Below are positions 1-7,282 of a stretch of DNA of 25,325 nucleotides, one piece after another; position 1 is the first letter of the stretch, and the number at the start of each line of letters is the position of its first letter. Position numbers and translations under genes: made by a program. The notes beneath the pieces were generated by a model. It was given only the letters and a program-made list of their open reading frames with translations. It did no database searches and was not told the origin of the DNA. This DNA comes from an uncultured Eubacteriales bacterium (GTDB lineage: Bacteria; Bacillota; Clostridia; Oscillospirales; Oscillospiraceae), in NCBI GenBank assembly GCA_900540545.1, contig UQGJ01000036.1, positions 1 to 25,325 on the forward strand. Reading direction: 5' to 3'.

Positions 1-28
1 GGCCGCAAGGGCCGCCCCTACGGGTGGG
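1..28. repeat. palindromic intergenic repeat (GGCCGC...GCGGCC type), partial
   Basis: The first bases carry the arms GGCCGC/GGGCCGCCCCTAC. A similar unit (GGCGGCC..GGCCGCCCCTAC) lies at about 10600-10625. This is an intergenic palindromic repeat next to the stop codon of the GIY-YIG gene, cut by the window edge. Confidence 0.5.
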
Positions 29-269
29 TGGTGCCCAAAAGCGCCAGCTTTTGGGGGCGGGTCAGGCGCTTGATGGCGTGTTCCCGTTTCAGGGCGGCGG
101 ATTTATCGGGGCACTCCTCCCGGTAGACCACGGCGACGGGGCCTCGGCCACGGGTATATTTGGCCCCCCGGCCGCTGTTGTGGGCCGCCGCCCGGCGGTC
201 CACATCGTCGGTGGAGCCGGTATAGAGGGTATCGTCGGCACAGCGGAGGATATAGACCCAATAACCCAT
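18..269 (-). CDS. GIY-YIG nuclease superfamily protein (UPF0213 type)
   Basis: This is a complete 83-residue protein. It opens with WVYILRCADDTLYTGST, the GIY-YIG core strand pair (here WVY..LYTG), followed by the conserved Arg of RRAAAH and by RGRGPVAVVY. Stand-alone proteins of 80-100 residues like this are common in Firmicutes. They have the nuclease fold, but their substrate is mostly unknown. The ATG at 269 follows a purine-rich Shine-Dalgarno stretch, and a sigma-A type promoter lies at 297-325, so it is probably monocistronic. It sits downstream of the hydrogenase terminator and has no visible link to lysine metabolism. The family call is firm; the biological role is not known. Confidence 0.9.
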   Translation of the reverse strand: MGYWVYILRCADDTLYTGSTDDVDRRAAAHNSGRGAKYTRGRGPVAVVYREECPDKSAALKREHAIKRLTRPQKLALLGTTHP

Positions 270-296
270 GCCCTTCCCCCCTTCCCTTTTGGTCCT

Positions 297-325
297 ATTG
301 TAGCCGATTTCGGCAGGGTTTTCAA
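297..325 (-). promoter_or_regulatory. sigma-A type promoter of the GIY-YIG gene
   Basis: On the minus strand there is a -35 TTGAAA (320-325), a 17-nt spacer and a -10 TACAAT (297-302), about 28 nt upstream of the ATG. Confidence 0.7.
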
Positions 326-328
326 ATG

Positions 329-367
329 AAAAATCCCCGCCGCCCGGAAAGGGCGGCGGGGATTTTT
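329..367 (-). terminator. intrinsic terminator of the hydrogenase gene
   Basis: A perfect 17-bp stem (329-345 with 351-367) has a 5-nt loop. The arms are GC-rich and flanked by A5/T5, so it can act in both directions. It ends the hydrogenase transcript on the minus strand. Confidence 0.9.
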
Positions 368-368
368 G

Positions 369-411
369 TACGGATTGCCACGCCAGTTTGCGAACTGGCT
401 CGCAATGACAG
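369..411. repeat. REP-like dispersed palindrome, copy 1
   Basis: The core CCAGTTTGCGAACTGG (383-398) is an inverted repeat flanked by ATTGC/GCAAT. A near-identical copy is at 4609-4651. It lies between the hydrogenase stop codon and its terminator. Confidence 0.8.
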
Positions 412-439
412 GGGCGTTTGGGCGGCGGGATTTGTGGTC

Positions 440-1870
440 TTATGCCTGGGCTTTGGTGACGGCGTCGGCGATGGTGCGGCCCTCGGCCTCCTTGGCGTGT
501 TTATCCACCTCGGCCTTGTTCCTGGGGCTGCGGATCAGGCAGCCGGCGCCCTGGACGCAGCCGCCGTCGCAGGCCATGCCCTCGATGAAGTTGCCGTCCA
601 GCAGGCCCTTGGCGGCCTTCAGCAGGGCCACGTTGCACTCGGTGATGCCGCTGCAGGGCACGGCCTGGAGCTTGAACTGCTTATCGGTGATGCCGGCCTC
701 CTTGAGGGCCTCGGCCACCGCGCCGGAGACGCCGCCGGAGTGGGCGAAGGCCCGGCCGTAGCCGCTGGCCTCGTCCAGCTGGGCCGGTTCCAGCTGGGTG
801 ATGTCGATGTCCCTGGACTCCAGCATGGGCCACACCTCCTCGAAGGTGAGGACGCAGTCCACCGCGCCCATGGTCTTGCCCAGCTGGAACTCCTTCTTCT
901 TGGCCACGCAGGGGCCGATGAAGATGACCTTGGCCCGGGGGTCCTTCTGCTTGATGTACCGGGCGGCCATGACCATGGGGGACGGGGTCTCGGAAATCAG
1001 GTTGGCCACCGCGGGGTGCTTTTTCTCCACGTAGTCCACGAAGGCGGGGCAGCAGGAGGAGGCCAGCAGGCCCTTTTCCAGCAGCTCGCCGCCCTCCTGG
1101 CGGGCCACCATGTCAGCCCCCAGGGCCACCTCCACCACGTCGTGGAAGCCCAGCAGCTTGAGGCCCGCCACCACCTGGCCCAGGGAGGCCGGGGCGAACT
1201 GGCCCGCGATGGAGGGGGCCACGGCGGCGTAGACCTTATAGCCCCACTTCTCAGCGCCCATGAGCATCTGGATGGCGTCCACGATGTAGGACTTGTCCAC
1301 GATGGCCCCAAAGGGGCACTGGTAGGCGCAGGTGCCGCAGGAGATGCACTTGTTTTCGTCGATGAACGCCTTTTTGTCCGGGCCCATGGAGATGGCGTCG
1401 CCCTTGCAGCCCTTTTCGCAGGGGCGGACGTTCTTGTCGATGGCGCCGTAGGGGCAGGCGGAGATGCACTTGCCGCAGGCGATGCATTTGGCGTGGTCGA
1501 TGACGGCCCGGTGGTCCACGATGGTGATGGCGTCCTTGGGACAGGTGTGGACGCAGCGGGTGGCGATACAGCCCCGGCAGGCGGGGCCCACGGTGATCTC
1601 GCTGACGGGGCACTCGTCGCAGGCGATGGGGAGCACCTCCACGATGGCGGGGTTGGACTTGTCGCCCCCCAGAGCCATCTTCACCCGCTGGCCGATGATG
1701 GCCCGCTCCTTATAGATACAACAGCGCATGGTGGCCTCGGGTCCGGGGATGATCTTCTCCGGGATGTCCAGCATGGCCCCGTTCTGGAGCCGGTCCTCCC
1801 AGGCCAGACGGGCCACCTCCCGGAGGACGCCGTCCTTCAGCTCCTGCACTCTGGTTTCAAACGCGCGCAT
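440..1870 (-). CDS. monomeric [FeFe] hydrogenase, group B-like
   Basis: The 476-residue protein is predicted to be a soluble cytoplasmic enzyme that reversibly reduces protons to H2 with ferredoxin electrons. The N-terminal part has Cys clusters: CDECP and CRGC..CVHTCP near residues 84-115, then two ferredoxin-type 4Fe-4S motifs, CIACGKCISACP (about 130) and CISCGTCAYQCP (about 180). The C-terminal H-cluster domain shows all three signatures: SSCCPAF (about 272), GPCVAKKKE (about 318) and GMACDGGCVQGAG (about 431). The variant L1 and L3 motifs and the lack of PAS or NADH-binding domains fit group B rather than the electron-bifurcating HydABC type. Its own promoter lies at 1922-1950. Placed just beyond the kamE terminator, it could dispose of reductant from amino-acid fermentation, but that link is inference. 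Confidence 0.92.
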   Translation of the reverse strand: MRAFETRVQELKDGVLREVARLAWEDRLQNGAMLDIPEKIIPGPEATMRCCIYKERAIIGQRVKMALGGDKSNPAIVEVLPIACDECPVSEITVGPACRGCIATRCVHTCPKDAITIVDHRAVIDHAKCIACGKCISACPYGAIDKNVRPCEKGCKGDAISMGPDKKAFIDENKCISCGTCAYQCPFGAIVDKSYIVDAIQMLMGAEKWGYKVYAAVAPSIAGQFAPASLGQVVAGLKLLGFHDVVEVALGADMVARQEGGELLEKGLLASSCCPAFVDYVEKKHPAVANLISETPSPMVMAARYIKQKDPRAKVIFIGPCVAKKKEFQLGKTMGAVDCVLTFEEVWPMLESRDIDITQLEPAQLDEASGYGRAFAHSGGVSGAVAEALKEAGITDKQFKLQAVPCSGITECNVALLKAAKGLLDGNFIEGMACDGGCVQGAGCLIRSPRNKAEVDKHAKEAEGRTIADAVTKAQA

Positions 1871-1921
1871 AACTCCTGCCTCCTTCTTTCGACAGACAAT
1901 TCACTTTCTTTTGGTAGGACC

Positions 1922-1950
1922 ATTGTAATGGGTTGCTTTGCGGTTGTCAA
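1922..1950 (-). promoter_or_regulatory. sigma-A promoter of the hydrogenase gene
   Basis: On the minus strand there is a perfect TTGACA (1945-1950), a 17-nt spacer and TACAAT (1922-1927). An AAGGAGG Shine-Dalgarno site precedes the ATG at 1870. Confidence 0.85.
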
Positions 1951-1989
1951 TAGGGGAAAGAGAGGAATTGAGAGGGACGAATGGAGGAT

Positions 1990-2140
1990 CGATAATTGAA
2001 AATGGAGAATTTCGCCTGCGGGCGGGACGGGGGAGGATTGCGCTGGGGGCTTGGTGGTGGTCGCCCCATCCGTCAGCCGCGAAGCGGCTGCCACCTTCCC
2101 CACAAGTGGAGAAGGCTACGCCTGCGGGCGGGACGGGGGA
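1990..2140. repeat. composite of dispersed intergenic repeats
   Basis: This non-coding stretch between the hydrogenase promoter and the kamE terminator is made of repeat units. CGCCTGCGGGCGGGACG occurs at about 2011 and 2117 and again at about 10563. Between the two local copies is a CCATCCG-hairpin-CACCTTCCCC-hairpin-AAGGC unit (about 2068-2115) of the same design as two units at 8158-8278. No open reading frame with coding character is visible here. Confidence 0.7.
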
Positions 2141-2154
2141 TCGGAGGGAGACAG

Positions 2155-2194
2155 AAAGCGGCCCGCGCACCTGTTCAGGTGCGCGGGCCGCTTT
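2155..2194 (-). terminator. intrinsic terminator of the kal-kamE operon
   Basis: A 19-bp perfect GC-rich stem (2155-2173 with 2176-2194) has a 2-nt tip and T-runs on both sides. It starts about 19 nt after the kamE stop codon. Confidence 0.92.
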
Positions 2195-2212
2195 TTACCT
2201 TATTATATAAGG

Positions 2213-3004
2213 TTACGCCTTGCCCATGCGGCGGGCCATCTCCTTCACGGCGAAGGTGATGACGTCGCCGGCGTAGGTGCCGGCGCCGAAGCCGGCGTCG
2301 AAGCCCAGCTCCTTGGCAAGCTGGTGGGTGACGCGGGCGCCGCCGCAGCAGAGGATCATCTTGTCGCGGATGCCCTCGGCCTCGGCCAGCTCGATGAACT
2401 CGGTCATGTTCTGGATGTGGACATCCTTCTGGGTGACGGTCTGGGAGATCAGCAGCACGTCGGCGTGAAGCTCCTCGGCCTTGTGGATGAACTCATCGTT
2501 GGGGACCTGGGAGCCCAGGTTATAGGCCTCGATCATGTCGTAGCGCTCCAGGCCGTAGTGGCCGGCGAAGCCCTTGCGGTTCATGATGGCGTCGATGCCC
2601 ACGGTGTGGGCGTCGGTGCCGGTGGAGGCGCCCACCACCACGATCTTGCGGCCGATGTGGTCCCGGATGTACTCGTTGGTCTCCTCCATTTCCATGGCTT
2701 CGTCGGCCACGGTGAGGACCTCGATCTCGTTGTAGTTGACGGTGTGGGTGCAGGCGCCGTAGACCACGTAGAAGGTGAAGGTCTCGTCCAGCTTCTGGTG
2801 GAGGGCCACGTTGGGGTCGGCGATGCCCATCTTCTCGGCCATCTGCACGGCGGCGGCGGCGCCCTTGGCGTCGTCCTTGACGGGCAGGGTGAAGGAGAGC
2901 TGGACCTTGCCGTCGTTCATGGTGTCGCCATAGGGGCGCAGCTTGGCGAGGTCCAGGGTGGTGTCCAATTCCTTATCTCTGATCTGATACAGTCCGGAAC
3001 TCAT
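2213..3004 (-). CDS. kamE: lysine 5,6-aminomutase beta subunit
   Basis: The 263-residue B12-binding subunit of D-lysine/beta-lysine 5,6-aminomutase, with KamD, moves the terminal amino group to give 3,5-diaminohexanoate (from beta-lysine). The cobalamin-binding DxHxxG motif is visible as TDAHTVGID near residue 130. A lysine in NRKGFAGHYGLE, near residue 142, fits the PLP-linking Lys reported for the beta subunit. A Rossmann-like B12 fold follows, ending in GAGTYAGDVI. The start overlaps the kamD stop by one base (TAATG), a sign of translational coupling and 1:1 synthesis. It is the last gene before the terminator at 2155. The length matches known KamE proteins. Confidence 0.96.
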   Translation of the reverse strand: MSSGLYQIRDKELDTTLDLAKLRPYGDTMNDGKVQLSFTLPVKDDAKGAAAAVQMAEKMGIADPNVALHQKLDETFTFYVVYGACTHTVNYNEIEVLTVADEAMEMEETNEYIRDHIGRKIVVVGASTGTDAHTVGIDAIMNRKGFAGHYGLERYDMIEAYNLGSQVPNDEFIHKAEELHADVLLISQTVTQKDVHIQNMTEFIELAEAEGIRDKMILCCGGARVTHQLAKELGFDAGFGAGTYAGDVITFAVKEMARRMGKA

Positions 3005-4578
3005 TAGCGAGCGCCTCCTTTCATCATGGGCTCCATGAAGGGGTTACGGTAGCCGGGGGCCTTCTGGAACACGCCGTCCAGGCCCTTGCCGCCGTCCCGG
3101 GGGCGCTTGATGTCGGCGAAGATGCCCTTCTCCAGGGTCTCGAAGATGCCCAGCTGCTCGATGTCGCCCAGCAGGTGGGTGGCCTTGGTCAGGACCTCGT
3201 CGGCCCGCTGCTGCATGATGCCGCCGTCCTTGTAGACGATCTCGCTGCCCAGGTCCTTCATGGTGCGGAAGATGTACTGGGCGTTCTGGATGGCCAGGAA
3301 GCGGTCGGACAGGAACGGGGTGTGGATGGCCTCGGTCATCATGCCCAGCAGGTGGATCTTCTGGTTGGTCAGGATGGTGACGATGTTGAACAGGGCGTCC
3401 TGGACCTGGCCGCGGAAGACGTTGCCGGTCATGAATTTGGTGGGGGGCATGTACTTCAGAGGGGCCTTGGGGAAGATTTCCCGGGCCATCTCGGCCTGGG
3501 CCAGCTCATAGAGGAAGCCGTTCTCCACGTCGGGGTCGATCTCGAAGGCGTGGCCCAGGCCCATCTGCTCCTCGGGCAGGCCGGCCCGGAGGGCGAAGGC
3601 CTCGTTGAGGAACTGGGAGGCCAGGACGGTGTGGGCCTCCTCCACGGCGTCGGCGGTGGTGAGGTAGTTGTCCTCGCCGGTGTTGATGACCACGCCCGCG
3701 TAGGCGTTGATGGCGCGGGAGAAGGACTGGTCCACCAGAGTGCGCTGCATGTTGATGTCGCGGAAGAGGATGCCGTACAGGGCGTCGTTCAGCATGACGT
3801 CCAGGCCCTCGAAGGCGCCCATGGCGGCGATCTCGGGCATACACAGGCCGGAGCAGTAGTTGCACAGGCGGATGTAGTGGCCCAGCTCCTCGCCCACCTT
3901 GTCCAGGGCGTCGCGCATCAGGCGGAAGTTCTCCTGGGTGGCGTAGGTGCCGCCGAAGCCCTCGGTGGTGGCGCCGTAAGGCACGTAATCCAGCAGGGAC
4001 TGGCCGGTGGTGCGGATGACGGCGATGACGTCGGCGCCCTGGCGGGCGGCGGCGGTGGCCTGGATGATGTCCTCATAGATGTTGCCGGTGGCGACGATGA
4101 GGTAAATCCAGGGGCCCTGGGTGTCGCCGTACTTGCCCAGCAGCTCCTCGCGGCGGGCCCGGCGGGCGGCGATCTTGTCCATAGATGCCTTGACCACGGG
4201 GGCCAGGGCCTTGTCGATGTCGGCATCGGCGTGGACGGGGACGGTGGTCAGGTCCAGGGAGCCGTCGGCCACGGCCTCGGCGATGGCCTGGGGGTCCTTG
4301 CCGGTGTCCACCATGGCGTTGCCCACCCAGAAGGCCACGCCCTGAGCCAGGGCGCCCTTGCCGGTGAGGTGTTCCACCACCACGTTGGGCAGGGGGACTT
4401 CGAAGTTGTTCACGCCGTCGATGCCCAGCAGGCGGGCCACGGTCCGCTCCACGGCCACGGTGGTGTGGCGGTCGATGAAGCGCTGGGTGTCGTCGGCGAC
4501 TTTGGAGGCGTGGCTGCGGGCCTCCGCCACCAGGTCAAAGTTCAGGTTGAGCTTAGAATCCAAACGTATCACTTCCAT
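3004..4578 (-). CDS. kamD: lysine 5,6-aminomutase alpha subunit
   Basis: The 524-residue catalytic (PLP/TIM-barrel) subunit pairs with KamE in the adenosylcobalamin-dependent aminomutase. The stretch SKLNLNFDLV near the N-terminus and the following FIDRHTTVAVERTVARLLG are typical of the family. The ATG at 4578 gives MEVIRLDSKLNLN. A TTG at 4566 (LDSKLNL) preceded by GGAAGTGA is also possible and would match the usual family N-terminus better. No strong Shine-Dalgarno precedes the ATG. In-frame upstream codons to 4623 run into a REP-like repeat and are unlikely to be translated. The gene is co-transcribed with kamA upstream and overlaps kamE. Confidence 0.95.
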   Translation of the reverse strand: MEVIRLDSKLNLNFDLVAEARSHASKVADDTQRFIDRHTTVAVERTVARLLGIDGVNNFEVPLPNVVVEHLTGKGALAQGVAFWVGNAMVDTGKDPQAIAEAVADGSLDLTTVPVHADADIDKALAPVVKASMDKIAARRARREELLGKYGDTQGPWIYLIVATGNIYEDIIQATAAARQGADVIAVIRTTGQSLLDYVPYGATTEGFGGTYATQENFRLMRDALDKVGEELGHYIRLCNYCSGLCMPEIAAMGAFEGLDVMLNDALYGILFRDINMQRTLVDQSFSRAINAYAGVVINTGEDNYLTTADAVEEAHTVLASQFLNEAFALRAGLPEEQMGLGHAFEIDPDVENGFLYELAQAEMAREIFPKAPLKYMPPTKFMTGNVFRGQVQDALFNIVTILTNQKIHLLGMMTEAIHTPFLSDRFLAIQNAQYIFRTMKDLGSEIVYKDGGIMQQRADEVLTKATHLLGDIEQLGIFETLEKGIFADIKRPRDGGKGLDGVFQKAPGYRNPFMEPMMKGGAR

Positions 4579-4608
4579 TCCATGTATTGACCGGGAAAAG
4601 ACGGGGGA

Positions 4609-4672
4609 TACGGATTGCCGCACCAGTTTGCGAACTGGTTCGCAATGACATGGTGCGCTGGCAATCCGTTCC
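4609..4672. repeat. REP-like dispersed palindrome, copy 2, inside the kam operon
   Basis: It carries the same core as 369-411 (CCAGTTTGCGAACTGG at 4623-4638). Here it is followed by TGGTGCGCTGGCAATCCGT, an inverted near-copy of the left end (ACGGATTGCCGCACCA). The whole unit can therefore fold into one long hairpin in the kamA-kamD intercistronic RNA. Confidence 0.8.
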
Positions 4673-4691
4673 CTCGTCCTAGTTTTGTTTC

Positions 4692-5963
4692 TTAGTGGTG
4701 GGAACGCTTATGGCGGTCCAGGTCGGCGGGCTCCATGGACAGGGCCTGGCCGCGCTCCAGACCGGCGACGCCCACCTTCTCGATGAGGTGCTTGCCCTCG
4801 CGCTCGGCCTTGCAATACTCGCACTGGCAGGTCTCCTCGTAGTGCTCGGGCTCGGTGTAGGTGGTGATGACGCCCTCGAAGTTGCGGAGGATGACCTTAT
4901 GCGGGGTCTGGGAGATGACGTACTGGGGCATGACGGGGGTCTTGCCGCCGCCGCCCGGGGCGTCCACCACGAAGGTGGGCACGCAGAAGCCGGAGGTGTG
5001 GCCGCGGAGGGCTTCGATGATCTCGATGCCCTTGCTGACGGGGGTGCGGAAGTGCTCCAGGCCCATGGACAGGTCGCACTGGTAGATGTAGTAGGGGCGC
5101 ACGCGCATCTCAACCAGCTGGTTGACCAGCTTCTTCATGGTGTGGACGCAGTCGTTCACGCCGGCCAGCAGCACGGACTGGTTGCCCAGGGGGATACCGG
5201 CGTCGGCCAGCATGGCGCAGGCCTTGGCGGCCTCGGCGGTGATCTCCTTGGGGTGGTTGAAGTGGGTGTTCAGCCAGATGGGGTGATACTTCTTGAGCAT
5301 GGCGCACAGCTCGGGGGTGATACGCTGGGGGCACACCACGGGGGTGCGAGAGCCCAGACGGACGATCTCCACGTGGGGGATCTCGCGCAGCTTGGCGATG
5401 ATGTACTCCAGCATGTCGTCGGAGAGCATCAGCACGTCGCCGCCGGAGAGCAGCACGTCGCGGACGGTGGGGGTGTTGCGGACGTACTCGATGCACTTGT
5501 CGATCTGCTCGGTGGCCACGCTGGCGTCATGCTGGCCGGCGAAACGGCGGCGGGTGCAGTGACGGCAGTACATGGAGCACTGGTCGGTGGTCAGCAGCAG
5601 GCAGCGGTCAGGATAGCGGTGGGTCAGGCCGGGGCAGGGGCTGTCCTCGTCCTCGTGGAGGGGGTCCAGCAGGTCGGCGGCGGACTGATGGACCTCTTTG
5701 CCGGTGGGCACGGCCTGGAGCCGGATGGGGTCATGGGGATCGTTGAAGTCGATGAGGGACAGGTAGTAGGGGGTGATGGCCATGCGCAGGGTGGAGAGGC
5801 ACTTCTTGACGCCCTCCTCCTCCTCGGCGGTCAGGGTCATGTATTTCTTCAGGTCCTCCAGGGTCTCCACGCGGTTGGCGACCTGCCAGTGCCAGTCGTT
5901 CCAATCGGCGTCGGAGACATTGGGGAACATCTCAGCGCGGCGGGAAGCATTCAAAAATTGCAT
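4692..5963 (-). CDS. kamA: L-lysine 2,3-aminomutase (radical SAM)
   Basis: The 423-residue radical SAM/PLP enzyme converts L-lysine to L-beta-lysine, the first step of the pathway. The radical SAM cysteines are in CSMYCRHC (about residue 128). The PLP-lysine motif PGGGGK is at about residue 338, matching Lys337 of the characterised clostridial enzyme. Near the C-terminus is a Cys cluster (CQCEYC) of the kind that binds structural zinc in this family. The ATG at 5963 follows GAAAGGGG. Full family length, no damage. It lies between kdd and kamD in the riboswitch-controlled operon. Confidence 0.97.
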   Translation of the reverse strand: MQFLNASRRAEMFPNVSDADWNDWHWQVANRVETLEDLKKYMTLTAEEEEGVKKCLSTLRMAITPYYLSLIDFNDPHDPIRLQAVPTGKEVHQSAADLLDPLHEDEDSPCPGLTHRYPDRCLLLTTDQCSMYCRHCTRRRFAGQHDASVATEQIDKCIEYVRNTPTVRDVLLSGGDVLMLSDDMLEYIIAKLREIPHVEIVRLGSRTPVVCPQRITPELCAMLKKYHPIWLNTHFNHPKEITAEAAKACAMLADAGIPLGNQSVLLAGVNDCVHTMKKLVNQLVEMRVRPYYIYQCDLSMGLEHFRTPVSKGIEIIEALRGHTSGFCVPTFVVDAPGGGGKTPVMPQYVISQTPHKVILRNFEGVITTYTEPEHYEETCQCEYCKAEREGKHLIEKVGVAGLERGQALSMEPADLDRHKRSHH

Positions 5964-6004
5964 AGTGTTGATACCCCTTTCAAATATGTATGGGCGGCTG
6001 TGAC

Positions 6005-7045
6005 TTACAGGTACTTTTTCTCGAAGTACGCCTTCAGCTCGGGGTTCTCCCGCAGCTCGGACAGGGTGATCTCGGCGTGGTCCTTGGTGTAGCCGTTGCC
6101 CACGATCATGGTGACGTCCTTGCCGCAGCCCTCGGCGCCCAGAGCGGCCTTGGCGAAGTCGGTGGCCATAGAGAAGAAGTACACGGTGCCGTCGTCACGG
6201 ACGGGCAGGATGGCGCTCATCTCGCAGGCGGGGACGTTGACGATGAGGATGGACACGTCGTACTCCTTGCCGCCGTTGGCGGCCAGGGACTTCTCCAGCA
6301 CCTCCATGGGGTTGGTGGCGGAGCCCACGATGGCCTCGTGGCAGAGGTTCATGCTCTTGAGCAGGTCGGCGTCCTCCTGGCAGATGACCAGGGCCACCAC
6401 CTTGCCGGTGGGGCCGACGCGCTTCATGGCCTCGTAGCAGCACATCATGCCGCCCTTGCCCGCGCCGCCCAGGATGAGGACGCTGTCGCAGGGCTTCACC
6501 AGCTTGGCGGTCTGAGCGGGGGCGCCGGCCACGTCCAGGGCGGCCAGGGCCAGCTCTTCGCTCATGTCGTCGGGCAGCTTGGCGTACAGGCCGCTCTCAA
6601 ACAGGATGGCCTGGGCATCGACCTCAACGCGGTCGATCTCAGGATGGATGGCCTTGATCTTGTTGATCTTCAGGGGGGTCAGGGACAGGGAGACCAGAGA
6701 GGCGATCTTGTCGCCCACCTTCAGGTCGATCTTGCCCTGGAGCTCCTCGCCGATCTCCTTGACCGTGCCGATGAACATGCCGCCGGAGCCGGTGACGGGG
6801 TTCTGCATCTTGCCGCGCTCGCCCACGATGTCCAGGATCATCTGCTCGGTCTTGCCCAGGTCCTTGCCGCAGGCTTCGTAGATCTGAGTGAAGGAAGCGG
6901 AGTCGATGTTCAGGGCGGACACGTCGCAGAGGATCTCGTTGGAGCAGCACTCCATGGTGTTGTCGATCTTCTTGGCCGCCTGGGTCATCAGGCCCTTGGG
7001 CTCAATCACGCGGTGAACGCCGTACTTGTCGCCTTTTTTCTGCAT
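6005..7045 (-). CDS. kdd: L-erythro-3,5-diaminohexanoate dehydrogenase
   Basis: The 346-residue NAD(P)-dependent enzyme oxidatively deaminates 3,5-diaminohexanoate to 5-amino-3-oxohexanoate. The N-terminus (GDKYGVHRVIEPKG) and the nucleotide-binding segment SVLILGGAGKGGMMCCYEA are characteristic. The start at 7045 has a GGAGGT Shine-Dalgarno; codons further upstream run into a low-complexity tract and are rejected. It is preceded by an unusual C/A-rich intercistronic RNA (7079-7213) and followed 41 nt later by kamA. Confidence 0.95.
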   Translation of the reverse strand: MQKKGDKYGVHRVIEPKGLMTQAAKKIDNTMECCSNEILCDVSALNIDSASFTQIYEACGKDLGKTEQMILDIVGERGKMQNPVTGSGGMFIGTVKEIGEELQGKIDLKVGDKIASLVSLSLTPLKINKIKAIHPEIDRVEVDAQAILFESGLYAKLPDDMSEELALAALDVAGAPAQTAKLVKPCDSVLILGGAGKGGMMCCYEAMKRVGPTGKVVALVICQEDADLLKSMNLCHEAIVGSATNPMEVLEKSLAANGGKEYDVSILIVNVPACEMSAILPVRDDGTVYFFSMATDFAKAALGAEGCGKDVTMIVGNGYTKDHAEITLSELRENPELKAYFEKKYL

Positions 7046-7071
7046 ATCTTTGTGACCTCCATCGTTTTTTA

Positions 7072-7213
7072 GGGGACCCGGGGTTGGGGTTGGGAAAATG
7101 GATTTGAACACTTGGGATTGGGAATGGGAATTGATTTGGGAATGGTTTGGTTTGGGAATTTGGGAATGCGTTGGGATCGGTTGGTTTGGGATGGTTTGGA
7201 AGTTGGGATTTGA
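7072..7213. other. strand-asymmetric G/T-rich tract (C/A-rich in the mRNA) with G-quadruplex motif
   Basis: In the kce-kdd gap the plus strand is almost free of C for about 130 nt and is built from irregular TTGGGAA-like units. At 7072-7094 the runs GGGG-ACCC-GGGG-TT-GGGG-TT-GGG form a four-run G-quadruplex motif. In the minus-strand transcript this becomes a C-rich, G-poor and presumably unstructured stretch. It is not a CRISPR or a regular tandem repeat. Confidence 0.75.
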
Positions 7214-7282
7214 AACGCCGCCGGCGCCGGACGCGGGTCCCCACTCGGTCCGGACGGCGGGATGGGAAAACGGAGGTGCGGT

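Noticed and set aside
326..1999. 557-residue open frame on the plus strand
   Set aside because: It is antisense to the hydrogenase, is Gly/Ala/Val/His-rich without any family motif, and is a high-GC shadow of the real gene, which has all H-cluster motifs.
7072..7213. CRISPR array or regular tandem repeat
   Set aside because: The TTGGGAA-like units are irregular in length and spacing, with no constant repeat and no unique spacers.
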